DNA of 64,000 nucleotides from an uncultured Flavobacteriaceae bacterium (lineage in GTDB: Bacteria; Bacteroidota; Bacteroidia; Flavobacteriales; Flavobacteriaceae), in assembly GCA_947502975.1 (NCBI GenBank), contig CANNBV010000001.1, positions 186,001 to 250,000 on the forward strand, given 5' to 3'. Under the pieces are notes generated by a model that was given only the letters and a program-made list of their open reading frames with translations, had not been told where the DNA came from and ran no database searches. Positions 19,018 through 27,885 of this stretch are shown here, piece after piece. The translations under genes were made by a program, and so were the position numbers. Numbering within the stretch: the first letter of the stretch is position 1; the number at the start of each line of letters is the position of its first letter.

Positions 19018-20024
19018 TGAACACTAAATTAAACAGATCCGACTTTATAGTTCTTGCAGTATATTTTCTGGTGTCTTTTGGGATACAATCTAAAGATTAT
19101 TACGATAGAGATGCGTTTTTAATAGAGTATTTGGTTGATTTCCCAGCACAGATCATCGCTATTTGTGGCACTATTTTCGTGTTTGTTTTTTGGTTAATTC
19201 CGAAGTTTGTAAACGACAAAAAGAAGTATATCCTTTTTGCGATATTTGGAGTATTAACACTAATTCTCTTTACAGCGTTCGAGTATACCATTGGGTTTTG
19301 GTCTGGGAATAACGATTGGGAAAAATATCCAAAAGGCTTGAATTTTGTGATTTATATGATAAATACTGGATCGCAGCAAACAGCATTTCCCTTTGCCTTA
19401 TTTCTTACCAAAAAGTTCTACGAAGGGCAAAATCAATATTTAAAAATAGAAAAGCAACAAAAAGAAAATGAATTGAAGTTATTACGCTCTCAAATAGACC
19501 CTCATTTTCTATTCAATAACTTAAATACTTTAGATTCTTTAATAGACAGCAATACCGAAAAAGCTAAGGAATACATCAACAGATTGTCATTAATCTATAG
19601 ATATCTTATTCAAACCAAAGATGCTGAAGTTATGGAATTATCTAAGGAAATAGAATTGGCAGAAAACTACATGTTTTTAATAAAAACACGTTTTGAAAAC
19701 GATTATGATTTCCAAATAGATATTAAAACTAATATTGAAGATAAGTTTGTTCCAACAGGAGCCATACAAACACTTTTAGAAAATGTTGTAAAACATAATA
19801 AACCCCAAAACGGAAATGCCATAAAAACAGATATTATTGTGGAAGACAATGTCCTAAAAGTAATTAATACAAAATCGAATATCAATCCTAAAAACGAATC
19901 TTTTGGAACGGGTTTAGATAATTTAAAAACACGCTATCAATTACTTTCAGATAAAGAGGTCATCATCATAAATACAGATAAAGAATACAATATTTCTATT
20001 CCAATTATTAAACTTATTGAATAA
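19017..20024 (+). CDS. LytS/YehU-type sensor histidine kinase
   Basis: 335 residues. There are four membrane helices (about 10-25, 42-62, 72-92, 110-130), then a coiled linker and the His_kinase domain with RSQIDPHFLFNNLNTLDSL, phospho-acceptor His163. The ATPase part has LLENVVKHNKP (N-box) and FGTGLDNLKTRYQLL. The ATG overlaps the preceding stop by one base. It pairs with the LytTR regulator that begins at 20128. Autophosphorylation residues look intact; the signal is unknown. Confidence 0.92.
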   Translation: MNTKLNRSDFIVLAVYFLVSFGIQSKDYYDRDAFLIEYLVDFPAQIIAICGTIFVFVFWLIPKFVNDKKKYILFAIFGVLTLILFTAFEYTIGFWSGNNDWEKYPKGLNFVIYMINTGSQQTAFPFALFLTKKFYEGQNQYLKIEKQQKENELKLLRSQIDPHFLFNNLNTLDSLIDSNTEKAKEYINRLSLIYRYLIQTKDAEVMELSKEIELAENYMFLIKTRFENDYDFQIDIKTNIEDKFVPTGAIQTLLENVVKHNKPQNGNAIKTDIIVEDNVLKVINTKSNINPKNESFGTGLDNLKTRYQLLSDKEVIIINTDKEYNISIPIIKLIE

Positions 20025-20127
20025 AATTAGAGATATAAAATGAGATTTATGAATCAAATAGTAATACACTCAACATGTTTAATTGCGAATTACATCTGAC
20101 CTATGTGAAACAATAAAATTTAAACAG

Positions 20128-20892
20128 ATGAAAATTTTAATTTTAGAAGACGAAATACCAGCATATAAAAAACTTCAAACATTCGTAAACGAATATTTTG
20201 AAACAGAAGTGCCACACGATTGGGCACGATCTAATAAAGACGGGAAAGCCTTTCTCCTAAAGCATCAATACGATTTTATACTATCAGACATTCAACTTTT
20301 AGATGGTATTTCTTTCGATTTATATAACGATATCGAAATAACATCACCAATAATATTTTGTTCCGCACACGACGAGTATTTATTTCAAGCCTTCAACACC
20401 AACGGTATTGCCTATATTTTAAAACCCTATACCAAGTTAGACTTTAAAAAGGCCATGGAAAAATACCAAGCACTGTTTCAACAAGGCGATTATAACACCT
20501 TGAACAAACAAACTATTACAGAATTAAAATCAGCTTTAAAAGAAGAACATACAAATTACAAAAAGCGTTTTGTTATTAAAAAGGCTAAAGGCATTCAATT
20601 GCTAAATGTGTCAGACATCAATCTAATTGAGGCTTCAGGAGATTTTTGTATCGCTACAGATAACAAAGGAAAACGGCATACTATTTCCCAAAGTTTAGGT
20701 GCTATACACCAACAATTACAACCCACAAAGTTCTTTAAAATCAATCGCAGTGAGATTATAAATATCGATTATATCGATAATATAGAAAGCCATTTCAAGA
20801 ATAGGTTGCTCATCCAGATGACTCATGTAAAAGAAAAAGTAATGACGAGTTCCTCTACAACATCAGATTTTAGAAAGTGGTTAGAGCAATAG
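20128..20892 (+). CDS. LytTR-family response regulator
   Basis: The start is ATG 20128 (MKILILEDE), 254 residues; an in-frame TTG 45 bp upstream is less likely because the receiver domain begins at once. The receiver has Glu7/Asp8/Glu9, phospho-acceptor Asp54 (FILSDIQLLDG), Ser79 and Lys99 (YILKPY). A LytTR DNA-binding domain occupies about 150-250 (RFVIKKAKGIQLL, INLIEASGDFC, FFKINRSEIINIDYI). It is the last gene of the cassette. LytTR regulators often control the operon or membrane proteins beside them; no target site was identified. Confidence 0.93.
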   Translation: MKILILEDEIPAYKKLQTFVNEYFETEVPHDWARSNKDGKAFLLKHQYDFILSDIQLLDGISFDLYNDIEITSPIIFCSAHDEYLFQAFNTNGIAYILKPYTKLDFKKAMEKYQALFQQGDYNTLNKQTITELKSALKEEHTNYKKRFVIKKAKGIQLLNVSDINLIEASGDFCIATDNKGKRHTISQSLGAIHQQLQPTKFFKINRSEIINIDYIDNIESHFKNRLLIQMTHVKEKVMTSSSTTSDFRKWLEQ

Positions 20893-20897
20893 TTTTT

Positions 20898-20976
20898 GGG
20901 CGTTACCCGCAAGGGGTCGGGCTTTCACTAGTCGCTCTCTGCGAGGAGCTCCAACATACCGTTCAATCCCTAACGC
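20898..20976 (+). ncRNA. structured intergenic element, copy 1 of 5 (possibly Flavo-1-type RNA or REP-like repeat)
   Basis: It starts GGGCGTTACCC and ends CAATCCCTAACGC. The end helix is GCGTTA with TAACGC. Hairpin A is ACCC-GCAA-GGG(G)T, the conserved strand is GTCGGGCTTTC, and hairpin B is GCTCT / AGGAGC. It lies between the LytTR gene stop and the convergent lepA stop. Related copies are at 25145, 29640, 43296 and 53904. Whether it is transcribed is unknown. Confidence 0.6.
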
Positions 20977-20998
20977 AACTATCTACTAAATTCTGTTA

Positions 20999-22795
20999 TT
21001 AATCATTAAGTTTTAAAACCGCCATAAACGCTTGTTGAGGTATTTCTACATTACCAACTTGGCGCATACGTTTTTTACCTTTTTTCTGCTTTTCTAGAAG
21101 TTTTCGTTTACGGGAAATATCACCACCATAGCACTTAGCGGTTACGTCTTTACGTAAAGCTTTAACCGTTTCTCTGGAGATGATTTTGGCGCCAATGGCC
21201 GCTTGAATTGGAATATCGAACTGTTGACGTGGAATCAACTCTTTCAATTTTTCACACATCTTTTTACCAATATGTTGCGCATTATCCGCATGAATTAAGG
21301 CCGAAAGTGCATCAACAGATTGCGCATTCAATAAGATATCTAAACGTACTAATTTTGATGGTTTCATACCAATTGGATGATAATCAAAAGAAGCATAGCC
21401 TTTGGAAACTGTTTTTAGTCTATCATAAAAATCAAAAACAATTTCTGCTAAAGGCATTTCAAAAGTTAATTCAACCCTTTCGGTAGTCAAATAGGTTTGA
21501 TTAATAATAAGTCCGCGTTTTTCAATACAAAGAGACATCACATTCCCCACAAAATCAGATTTTGTAATAATGGTTGCCTTAATAAAAGGTTCCTCTACAC
21601 GATTTAATGTAGATGGTTCAGGCAAATCAGAAGGATTATTTACAATAATAATCTCGTCTGGGTTTTTATTTGTAAAAGCATGGTAAGACACATTGGGGAC
21701 AGTTGTAATCACGGTCATATCAAACTCACGCTCTAAACGCTCTTGGATAATTTCCATGTGAAGCATGCCTAAAAACCCACAACGGAAACCAAAACCTAAT
21801 GCTGCAGAACTTTCTGGCTGAAACACCAAAGAGGCATCATTAAGTTGCAATTTTTCCATAGAAGCCCGAAGCTCTTCATAATCTTCAGTATCTACAGGAT
21901 AAATACCTGCAAATACCATAGGTTTTACGTCTTCAAAACCTTCAACAATATTGGTCGTTGGTTTTGCAAAATCGGTAATAGTATCACCTACTTTTACTTC
22001 TTTCGCCGTTTTAATTCCTGTAATTAAATAGCCAACATCACCCGTTTTTACAGTCTGTTTTGCAACCTGATTGAGTTTTAATGTCCCAATCTCATCTGCA
22101 TAATAATCTTTATCTGTTGCAACAAATTTTATATGCTGTCCTTTTTTAATTTCACCATTAAACACTCTAAAATAGGTTTCGATACCTCGAAATGTATTGT
22201 AAACGGAATCAAAAATTAAGGCTTGCAAAGGCGCGTTGGGGTCGCCTTCTGGTGCTGGAACACGCTCTATAATTGCTGATAAAATGTTGTCTACACCAAA
22301 ACCAGTTTTACCACTAGCGTGAATAACTTCTTCTGGGTCGCAACCTAATAAATCAACAATATCGTCAGTCACTTCTTCAGGATTTGCACTTGGTAAATCA
22401 ACCTTATTCAACACAGGAATAATTTCCAAATCATTTTCTAAAGCCAGATATAAGTTTGATATGGTTTGCGCTTGTATACTTTGTGCCGCATCAACAATTA
22501 ATAAGGCGCCTTCACAGGCTGCAATTGAGCGAGATACTTCATAAGAGAAATCTACGTGACCAGGCGTATCAATTAAATTTAGAATGTATTTTTCTCCTTC
22601 ATATTCATAATCCATTTGGATCGCGTGAGATTTTATGGTAATACCACGTTCACGTTCTAAATCCATATTATCCAATAATTGATCTTGTTTTTCTCGTGCA
22701 GTTACGGAGCCTGTATAGTCTAATAAACGATCCGCAAGAGTACTCTTTCCATGATCAATATGTGCAATAATGCAAAAATTCCTGATATTCTTCAT
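20999..22795 (-). CDS. lepA: elongation factor 4 (LepA) ribosomal back-translocase GTPase
   Basis: 598 residues, full family length. The G1 motif is [10 protein letters not shown] (11-20); it is followed by [19 protein letters not shown] and [11 protein letters not shown]-like domains II, III and V follow, then the LepA-specific C-terminal domain ([19 protein letters not shown]). EF4 binds stalled ribosomes and is thought to back-translocate them or assist biogenesis. It is monocistronic on the minus strand with a TATATTTG box upstream. A degenerate copy of its last 77 codons lies at 15713-15945. Confidence 0.97.
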   Translation of the reverse strand: MKNIRNFCIIAHIDHGKSTLADRLLDYTGSVTAREKQDQLLDNMDLERERGITIKSHAIQMDYEYEGEKYILNLIDTPGHVDFSYEVSRSIAACEGALLIVDAAQSIQAQTISNLYLALENDLEIIPVLNKVDLPSANPEEVTDDIVDLLGCDPEEVIHASGKTGFGVDNILSAIIERVPAPEGDPNAPLQALIFDSVYNTFRGIETYFRVFNGEIKKGQHIKFVATDKDYYADEIGTLKLNQVAKQTVKTGDVGYLITGIKTAKEVKVGDTITDFAKPTTNIVEGFEDVKPMVFAGIYPVDTEDYEELRASMEKLQLNDASLVFQPESSAALGFGFRCGFLGMLHMEIIQERLEREFDMTVITTVPNVSYHAFTNKNPDEIIIVNNPSDLPEPSTLNRVEEPFIKATIITKSDFVGNVMSLCIEKRGLIINQTYLTTERVELTFEMPLAEIVFDFYDRLKTVSKGYASFDYHPIGMKPSKLVRLDILLNAQSVDALSALIHADNAQHIGKKMCEKLKELIPRQQFDIPIQAAIGAKIISRETVKALRKDVTAKCYGGDISRKRKLLEKQKKGKKRMRQVGNVEIPQQAFMAVLKLND

Positions 22796-22824
22796 AAATC
22801 AAATCTCGTCTAAAAAAGATGTTG

Positions 22825-22832
22825 CAAATATA
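22825..22832 (-). promoter_or_regulatory. -7 box of lepA (TATATTTG)
   Basis: On the minus strand TATATTTG matches the Bacteroidota TAnnTTTG -7 consensus, 29 bp upstream of the lepA ATG. No good TTG -33 element was found at the usual spacing. Confidence 0.5.
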
Positions 22833-22943
22833 ACTGTTTTTTATTCAGACCGAATAGCTTTTTATCTTGAAACGATACGTGTATCAAGTGTTTCGAGTAT
22901 TGTTTAAATGTTTGGTATTTTTACATAAAGAAAAACAGTAAAA

Positions 22944-23327
22944 GTGCTAAAAACTAAATGTGATATTATCAATAAAATACATTTAATTATTTCGATAATT
23001 ATCGTGATTCCAGTGTCGCTTTTGTACGGATTCAATCCTAGTTCTGAGTTTAACATTCACTTAGACACTATAGATGAACAAAATGCTTTTAAAGCCATAA
23101 TGGGATTATACCTGGGGTTTTCAACACTTTGGATTCTAGGAATTTTTAAAGCCAATTATTTAAAACTAGCGTTAGTAAGTAACATGATTTTTATGCTCGG
23201 ATTGGGTTTTGGAAGATTGCTAAGTACCATTCTAGATGGCACGCCAACTTTTGCATATGTATTTGGAACAATAGGTGAACTTGTTCTGGGGTTTTATGGC
23301 GTTTGGCTATTAAAAACCCGCAATTAA
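22944..23327 (+). CDS. DUF4345-like four-helix membrane protein
   Basis: 127 residues starting with GTG at 22944. Four membrane helices are visible (about 12-30, 47-65, 75-92, 103-122). The pattern AIMGLYLGFSTLWILG, then LGFGRLLSTILDGTP and IGELVLGFYG, matches what is known of DUF4345 proteins, whose function is not established. It overlaps the convergent small membrane protein gene on the other strand by 18 bp. Confidence 0.7.
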   Translation: MLKTKCDIINKIHLIISIIIVIPVSLLYGFNPSSEFNIHLDTIDEQNAFKAIMGLYLGFSTLWILGIFKANYLKLALVSNMIFMLGLGFGRLLSTILDGTPTFAYVFGTIGELVLGFYGVWLLKTRN

Positions 23328-23519
23328 GGCACCACATATTCCTAAACTAATGATAAGATAAACAGCAGCTAGAATAAATAGAACTTTGGCTGCTTTTTTG
23401 TTTTTCTTGAGTAGAAAAGCACCAATAATTGCTAATATAATTGCAGGACCAAACATGATGGCTACAATTAGTAATATAAGACCATCAAAATTCATATTGG
23501 GACTTAAAAAGTGTATCAT
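23310..23519 (-). CDS. small two-helix membrane protein, tandem paralogue A
   Basis: 69 residues with two hydrophobic helices (about 13-36 and 45-66) separated by a basic loop LLKKNKKAAK. It resembles the 65-residue product of the gene just upstream (23532-23729): both have a basic KNK loop, then AAVYLIISLGICG / AAVVYILIGLGICG. Function unknown. The two lie downstream of the radical SAM gene on the same strand and may be co-transcribed with it. Confidence 0.65.
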   Translation of the reverse strand: MIHFLSPNMNFDGLILLIVAIMFGPAIILAIIGAFLLKKNKKAAKVLFILAAVYLIISLGICGALIAGF

Positions 23520-23531
23520 TTTTTCATCAAT

Positions 23532-23729
23532 TTAAATCATCATTGAGCCACATATTCCTAGGCCTATCAAAATATAAACTACTGCTGCAATTAGGAAATT
23601 CTTAGATTTTTGTTTGTTTTTATTTCTCAGTGAAATACCAATTATCAATAAGATTAATGGTACCCCAAATGCAACAAAAATCCAAAGTAAAATTAAAAGG
23701 CCTAAATCAGTCACCTCTATTAAACACAT
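23532..23729 (-). CDS. small two-helix membrane protein, tandem paralogue B
   Basis: 65 residues with two hydrophobic helices around a basic loop RNKNKQKSK, paralogous to the next gene (shared end GLGICG). The start is 3 bp from the radical SAM stop, which implies co-transcription and possibly coupled translation. Function unknown. Confidence 0.65.
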   Translation of the reverse strand: MCLIEVTDLGLLILLWIFVAFGVPLILLIIGISLRNKNKQKSKNFLIAAVVYILIGLGICGSMMI

Positions 23730-23732
23730 AAT

Positions 23733-25127
23733 TTAGATAATTTCTTTTCTTAATTCCTCCAAACGTTCTTTCTTATCATCCCGATAAAACAAATTCATCG
23801 TTTCAAACGGAATAATTTTATTGTCTTTATCCACAATATGCACACACGATTTTTTTATGGCACGCACATCAAAATTATAAGCATCAATAAATTGCATGAT
23901 AATAATACGAAATAAATTGTCGTAACCCAGATTCGGCGCATCAATATTTGGCAAACAACACATAATACTTTTTAAGTTTTCTTCAGCAACTTCAACAGAA
24001 TTTCCAGTGCTAAATAACTCAATCATTTTACCATGTAGCTGTTCATCTTGCTCATAAATAATGGTGTTTTTGCTGTTGTCTAATAGGTCATTCGGATTAA
24101 TATATCGCGTTAACGGAAACACCTCACCATCCAATTTCAACGCATAACCCATTACCAAAGCATCGGGGTTACAAGGTACAGGCAATAAATCATCAGGATT
24201 AAAAATAGCGGTTTGTTCCATTATTTTTCGCCGTACTTCGGTCAAGGTCATTCTATCTGTTTCAGGATTAAAATTATCTAAACGTCCTGCAATTTGCGTG
24301 GGTTGAAACGTTACACCTCGCACACATTTTTGTTGCAGTGCATAATTAATAATTTTTCCGATTTCGTGATCATTCAAACCTTTTTGAAGTGTCACCACCA
24401 AAGTTGTAGATAAATTAAGTGCATTTAAATGATCCAAAGCTTGGGTTCTAATATCATTTAAATCTGCACCGCGCAATTCTTGCAATACACTATTTTCAAA
24501 CGAGTCAAATTGTAAGTAAATCTCAAAATCTGGCGTGTAGCTTTTTAAGCGCTTTGCAAATTCAAAATCCTTAGCAATTTTAATCCCATTGGTATTCAAC
24601 ATTAAATGTCGAATTGGTAACGATTTGGCATAATCCATAATCTCCCAAAACTGTGGATGAATCGTCGGCTCCCCTCCCGAAATTTGCACCACATCAGGCT
24701 CCTTTTCATTCTTAACAATCGTATCTAACATGGCTTTGACCTCATCCAAAGTACGATGCCTCCCATAGGTTGGCGAAGACCCCGCATAACATGTAGGGCA
24801 TGTTAAATTACAACGGTCTGTCACTTCAACAACCGTTAAGCAAGAATGCTGCTCATGGTCAGGACATAACCCGCAATCATACGGGCATCCATAATGTGTT
24901 TTTGTATTAAATGTATAGGGCGTTTCACTGGGCTTATTGTAATTTCTAATGTTTTTATAATAGTCAATATCATCTGCAATTAACACCTTAGAATTCCCGT
25001 GGGCATTGCAGCGTTTCATCATATAAACATTGCCATTTTCAAACACAATTTTAGCATCCACACGCCTCAAACATTCTGGACATAAGCTTAATGTAAAATC
25101 GTAATAGGTATATTTTCTTGTAGGCAT
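23733..25127 (-). CDS. radical SAM enzyme of the tetraether-synthase/MJ0619-like type
   Basis: 464 residues. The radical SAM cluster motif CNLTCPTC gives Cys106, Cys110 and Cys113, followed by the SAM-binding ISGGEPTIHP. Upstream are CPEC (16/19), Cys40, and GCPYDCGLC (81/85/88) plus Cys96, the extra-cluster layout known for archaeal tetraether lipid synthase (Tes) and the MJ0619 methyltransferases. Such enzymes act on lipids or pterins; the substrate here is unknown. It sits in a minus-strand run with an Lgt-like membrane protein and three tiny membrane proteins, which makes a membrane-lipid role plausible but unproven. Confidence 0.85.
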   Translation of the reverse strand: MPTRKYTYYDFTLSLCPECLRRVDAKIVFENGNVYMMKRCNAHGNSKVLIADDIDYYKNIRNYNKPSETPYTFNTKTHYGCPYDCGLCPDHEQHSCLTVVEVTDRCNLTCPTCYAGSSPTYGRHRTLDEVKAMLDTIVKNEKEPDVVQISGGEPTIHPQFWEIMDYAKSLPIRHLMLNTNGIKIAKDFEFAKRLKSYTPDFEIYLQFDSFENSVLQELRGADLNDIRTQALDHLNALNLSTTLVVTLQKGLNDHEIGKIINYALQQKCVRGVTFQPTQIAGRLDNFNPETDRMTLTEVRRKIMEQTAIFNPDDLLPVPCNPDALVMGYALKLDGEVFPLTRYINPNDLLDNSKNTIIYEQDEQLHGKMIELFSTGNSVEVAEENLKSIMCCLPNIDAPNLGYDNLFRIIIMQFIDAYNFDVRAIKKSCVHIVDKDNKIIPFETMNLFYRDDKKERLEELRKEII

Positions 25128-25144
25128 AAATTTAATTTTTATTT

Positions 25145-25250
25145 GGGCGCTACCACAAGGGTCGGGCTATCCGCTATATCTTTTTAGTATTGGTAGCTTC
25201 GAGAACCTCAGCCACCAATACTAAAAAGGATGCCGCTTCTATCCCTAGCG
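25145..25250 (+). ncRNA. structured intergenic element, copy 2 of 5
   Basis: Its ends are GGGCGCTACC and ATCCCTAGCGC. The terminal helix is GCGCTA / TAGCGC, a compensated change from GCGTTA / TAACGC in copies 1, 4 and 5. Hairpin A is ACC-ACAAG-GGT. The conserved GTCGGGCTATCCGCTATATC is followed by hairpin B, CTTTTTAGTATTGGT / ACCAATACTAAAAAG, a perfect 15-bp stem. It lies in the 165-bp gap between two minus-strand genes. Confidence 0.65.
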
Positions 25251-25292
25251 CGGGCGTATTTGCCGTAGCATGTGTTTTCTTAAAAGACTATA

Positions 25293-25496
25293 TTATTTAA
25301 GTAGCATTATTACAAATACAGTAAGGAGTCCGCTAGCCATTATTATACCAGTCCAGTAATACATTCTTACGTTCCATTGATTGAACATTTTTTTACCATT
25401 TACTTTTTCAGCATAGCCTTTAGTCATTTTCCAATACAAGAACGTAATGACTAAAAAGAGCGCTACAGCCATAAGTATGATCCATATATTTTCCAT
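25293..25496 (-). CDS. small two-helix membrane protein, unknown function
   Basis: 67 residues with hydrophobic helices at about 3-22 and 46-66, and a polar middle with KMTKGYAEKVNGKKMFNQ. It starts 5 bp after the Lgt-like gene stop, so the pair is almost certainly one transcript. No family recognised. Confidence 0.6.
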   Translation of the reverse strand: MENIWIILMAVALFLVITFLYWKMTKGYAEKVNGKKMFNQWNVRMYYWTGIIMASGLLTVFVIMLLK

Positions 25497-25501
25497 AAGC
25501 C

Positions 25502-26236
25502 CTAAGTTTTAATTTGTAGTAAAGTCTTTCTGTAATATAGCAAACAAATTATGCATAATATTTGAATTGTGCTCAACCCAAAGACATAAAAAACGTTTGG
25601 TTTTAAAAATTCAATACAAAATCGAAATGTAAAGTAAAGTATCATAAACCATTTAAAGAGGTCTCCATTTTCTAGAGTTACTCTTTTTTTTAGTTGTTTC
25701 AAACCTAAAAATAGTAACATTAAAAACATCAATTCATATAAAGATGTTGGATGCCTTAGTACACCATCGCCTAAATCCATACCCATAAAAAAAGACGTTT
25801 GTTTTCCATAAGTAAATTCATTTACACCCGATAAAAAACAACCAATTCTGCCAATAAAAACACCTAGAATTATAGGAAACGTAAATAAATCTCCAGATGA
25901 TTGGTTTTCTCCAATGTATTTCTTAGCAAGCTCAACACCTAGTAATCCGCCAAATAAACCACCCATAATCGTTTTGGTGTTTAATAACTGAATGATGTTT
26001 TGCTGCGAAAACTCAAAAACCGGATTTTCCAAAAAACCAACTAATCGAGACCCAATTAATGCCCCTAAAGCAGCACCAAGAATAATGGATAAGCGGTTAT
26101 TAGAAGAAATGGCATCAGCGCTTTTTCGTCTTAGAATTACATAATATCTATATGCCACAAAAAAAGCCAGGTATTCTAAAACCAAGTGAATATTTATAGT
26201 GTAACCAAAAAGTTGGGGTTCAAAAGGGATTTGCAA
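25502..26236 (-). CDS. Lgt-like (prolipoprotein diacylglyceryl transferase family) membrane protein, atypical
   Basis: 244 residues with about seven membrane helices, starting with TTG at 26236. It shows the family blocks GRIGCFLSG (Arg130), RHPTSLYE (161-168) and FRFCIEF (Arg205, Glu209). The usual HGG segment reads MGG (91-93), so the His regarded as important in E. coli Lgt (His103) is missing. The classical lipoprotein role is therefore doubtful; a different acceptor for a diacylglyceryl-type transfer, or loss of activity, is possible. It heads an operon with a 67-residue membrane protein and probably the radical SAM gene. Confidence 0.75.
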   Translation of the reverse strand: MQIPFEPQLFGYTINIHLVLEYLAFFVAYRYYVILRRKSADAISSNNRLSIILGAALGALIGSRLVGFLENPVFEFSQQNIIQLLNTKTIMGGLFGGLLGVELAKKYIGENQSSGDLFTFPIILGVFIGRIGCFLSGVNEFTYGKQTSFFMGMDLGDGVLRHPTSLYELMFLMLLFLGLKQLKKRVTLENGDLFKWFMILYFTFRFCIEFLKPNVFYVFGLSTIQILCIICLLYYRKTLLQIKT

Positions 26237-26275
26237 TTGCTGTATTTTTTATAAATATATATAAAAGATGTAGTT

Positions 26276-27289
26276 TTGCTGAAAAAATATCACTTGGTAA
26301 AAATAGATAACATAGAGCTTCCAGATTTTCCATTGCTTTTAGCGCCTATGGAAGATGTAAGCGATCCGCCATTTCGTGCCCTATGCAAGGAGCAAGGTGC
26401 CGATGTTGTATATACCGAGTTTGTATCTAGCGAAGGCTTAATCCGTAACGCTGCAAAAAGTGTGATGAAGCTAGATATTTATGAAAAAGAACGCCCCGTA
26501 GGCATTCAAATTTTTGGAGCTAACTTGGATAGTATGCTGCAAACCATTGATATTGTAGAGAAATCTAAACCAGACATTATCGATATCAACTTTGGTTGTC
26601 CCGTAAAAAAAGTAGTCAGCAAAGGCGCAGGAGCAGGCATTTTAAAAGACATTTGCTTGATGGAAAAGCTCACTGCCGAAATGGTAAAACGCACCAACTT
26701 GCCCATTACTGTAAAAACGCGATTGGGTTGGGATCATGATTCGATAAGGATTGTTGAGGTGGCTGAACGTTTACAAGATGTAGGCTGCAAAGCTATCGCT
26801 ATTCATGGACGTACACGTGCGCAGATGTATAAAGGAAATGCAGATTGGAAACCGATTGCTGCAGTGAAAAATAACCCAAGAATGCATATTCCAGTATTTG
26901 GAAATGGTGATGTAGATACACCTGAAAAGGCAGCGCTAATGCGCGATGAATTTGGATTAGATGGCGCCATGATAGGTCGTGCGAGTATTGGCAATCCGTG
27001 GTTTTTCAAACAGGTAAAACACTTTTTTGAAACAGGAAAACATTTAGCACCAATTTCTTTAGAAGAGCGTGTGGAAGCTGCACGTCGTCACTTACAAATG
27101 TCCATCGATTGGAAAGGCGAAACCTTAGGTGTTTTCGAAACCCGTCGACATTATACCAATTACTTTAAAGGCATTCCTCATTTTAAAGAATACCGTATGA
27201 AAATGGTAACTTCAGACCATTCTGAAGATGTTTTTGCTGCATTTGATGAAGTGCTTGAAAAGTTTGCTGACCACCAATTTACAGAATAG
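26276..27289 (+). CDS. dusB: tRNA-dihydrouridine synthase
   Basis: 337 residues. The FMN-dependent Dus barrel is clear: LLLAPMEDVSDPPFRALC, the INFGCPVKK motif with catalytic Cys, KTRLGWD, HGRTRAQMYKG and GNGDV. The enzyme reduces uridines in the tRNA D-loop. The start is uncertain. TTG at 26276 opens the frame, but a TAGTTTTG promoter-like box (26271-26278) overlaps it, and TTG at 26294 (giving MVKIDNIELPDF) fits the family N-terminus better. It is divergent from the Lgt-like gene. Confidence 0.93.
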   Translation: MLKKYHLVKIDNIELPDFPLLLAPMEDVSDPPFRALCKEQGADVVYTEFVSSEGLIRNAAKSVMKLDIYEKERPVGIQIFGANLDSMLQTIDIVEKSKPDIIDINFGCPVKKVVSKGAGAGILKDICLMEKLTAEMVKRTNLPITVKTRLGWDHDSIRIVEVAERLQDVGCKAIAIHGRTRAQMYKGNADWKPIAAVKNNPRMHIPVFGNGDVDTPEKAALMRDEFGLDGAMIGRASIGNPWFFKQVKHFFETGKHLAPISLEERVEAARRHLQMSIDWKGETLGVFETRRHYTNYFKGIPHFKEYRMKMVTSDHSEDVFAAFDEVLEKFADHQFTE

Positions 27290-27386
27290 GCTTATCGTAA
27301 CCATAGCCTAGAAACTTTTAGGATTAATTTACAAATATCTTTAGTACATTTAGTCGTGTAATTATGGACTATTTAAATCAAGACCC

Positions 27387-27854
27387 ATGCGTAACTTTTA
27401 TGCTTTTATTTTACTTATAAGTTTTACATACAATTATAGTGCACAAGCACAACAAGACACGATGCAATTCTCTGTAGATCACTATGCTATTAATGTTACA
27501 GATTTGCAGCGTAGCGTTAGTTATTATCAATCGGTTTTTGGCATAAAAGAAATCTACGATGGTACAGAAAAGGCACATATTAAATGGTTTCGATTAGGAG
27601 ATCGTCAAGAATTACACATTATAAGTGTAGATAAGTTAAACCTACAAATACCAAAAGGTGTGCATTTAGCATTAACAACTGCAGATTTATCTTTATTCAT
27701 TAAGCACTTAAAAACATTAAAAATCACTTATTTCGATTGGCCAGGTAAAGAAGGAGCAGTATCGGTAAGACCAGATAAAGTAAAACAAATATATATTCAA
27801 GACCCTGACGGCTACTGGATTGAAATAAACGATGGCGAAAAACGCTTTAAATAG
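27387..27854 (+). CDS. exported glyoxalase/VOC-superfamily protein
   Basis: 155 residues with a signal peptide (cleavage after AQAQ, about 22). A single VOC domain follows: VDHYAINVTDLQRSVSYYQ at the start, RQELHIISV, HLALTT and GYWIEINDG at the end. These supply the usual metal ligands His, Glu/His and Glu. A secreted VOC protein is unusual because most members are cytoplasmic. The reaction is unknown. It lies 31 bp upstream of a C1 peptidase gene on the same strand, so the two may form an operon. Confidence 0.8.
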   Translation: MRNFYAFILLISFTYNYSAQAQQDTMQFSVDHYAINVTDLQRSVSYYQSVFGIKEIYDGTEKAHIKWFRLGDRQELHIISVDKLNLQIPKGVHLALTTADLSLFIKHLKTLKITYFDWPGKEGAVSVRPDKVKQIYIQDPDGYWIEINDGEKRFK

Positions 27855-27885
27855 TAAAACAATAACTACCTAAAATAGATTAGCA

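Noticed and set aside
25502-26236. Genuine lipoprotein diacylglyceryl transferase
   Set aside because: The family fold is clear, but the usual His in the HGG segment is Met, so I annotate it as Lgt-like.
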